DNA of 7,328 nt. Origin: Kiritimatiellales bacterium (GTDB taxonomy: Bacteria; Verrucomicrobiota; Kiritimatiellia; Kiritimatiellales; Pontiellaceae). The notes beneath the pieces were generated by a model. The model had not been told where the DNA came from. It saw only the letters and a program-made list of their open reading frames with translations, and did not search any database. Positions within the stretch are counted from its first letter, which is position 1. The number at the start of each line of letters is the position of its first letter. Positions 7,262 to 7,328 of this stretch are shown in pieces. Both the position numbers and the translations under genes were made by a program. The stretch spans positions 1-7,328 of the forward strand of contig JAUXGY010000082.1 of assembly GCA_030621805.1 (NCBI GenBank). The letters run 5' to 3'.

Positions 7262-7328
7262 ATGAAAAGCTCTATCTGCGCCACCCTTGCCCTGCTGGTC
7301 TCGACCGCCACGGCGGGGGTCGACTATA
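7262..7328 (+). CDS. Start of a further secreted protein (3' end outside window)
   Basis: An ATG five bases after the sulfatase 2 stop opens a frame that stays open to the window edge. Its 22 complete codons read as a classic signal peptide: MKSS, a hydrophobic core of ATLALLVS, and a cleavage site after TATA, followed by GVDY. No strong Shine-Dalgarno site is visible just upstream, so translation may depend on coupling to the preceding gene. The mature protein does not begin with the RPNVL strand seen in the two sulfatases, so a third sulfatase of the same type is not indicated. The family cannot be recognised from this fragment. Spacing and orientation place it in the same operon. Confidence 0.7.
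   Translation, partial: MKSSICATLALLVSTATAGVDY

Overview
The window looks like chromosomal DNA from a marine-type polysaccharide-degrading bacterium of the PVC group, most likely Kiritimatiellota (Pontiella-like) or a close Verrucomicrobiota or Planctomycetota relative. This is inferred from gene content, not from a marker gene. The clues are tandem secreted Cys-type S1 sulfatases, a PhoD-like phosphatase of the planctomycete/verrucomicrobial type carrying a C-terminal Asp-rich calcium-binding-like module, and a basic-secretory-protein (BSP) family gene. Every gene is on the + strand, and gene-free DNA amounts to a few bases per junction.

Layout. (1) Bases 1-249 are the C-terminal end of a BSP-family (putative zincin peptidase) protein. 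(2) Bases 246-4517 encode a 1423-residue exported PhoD-like metallophosphatase. It overlaps gene 1 by ATGA and has large N-terminal beta-rich accessory modules and a C-terminal module with a DADPDGDG-type motif. (3) Bases 4526-5884 are a secreted S1 formylglycine sulfatase. (4) Bases 5901-7256 are a second S1 sulfatase, about three quarters identical to the first, giving a tandem pair. (5) From base 7262 to the window edge is the first part of another gene, of which only a signal peptide is visible.

Functional reading. Four or five co-oriented genes with gaps or overlaps of -4, 8, 16 and 5 bases look like one polycistronic unit for extracytoplasmic degradation of a sulfated substrate. The two sulfatases would remove sulfate esters, probably at different positions or on different oligomers. 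The PhoD-like enzyme suggests that a phosphate ester or phosphodiester is removed alongside them. No promoter, terminator, transporter, regulator, glycoside hydrolase or sulfatase-maturing enzyme lies inside the window, so the substrate cannot be named. No RNA gene, CRISPR array, insertion sequence or phage element was seen. The most interesting points are the PhoD/sulfatase pairing, the modular extension of the phosphatase, and the loop-focused divergence between the tandem sulfatases.
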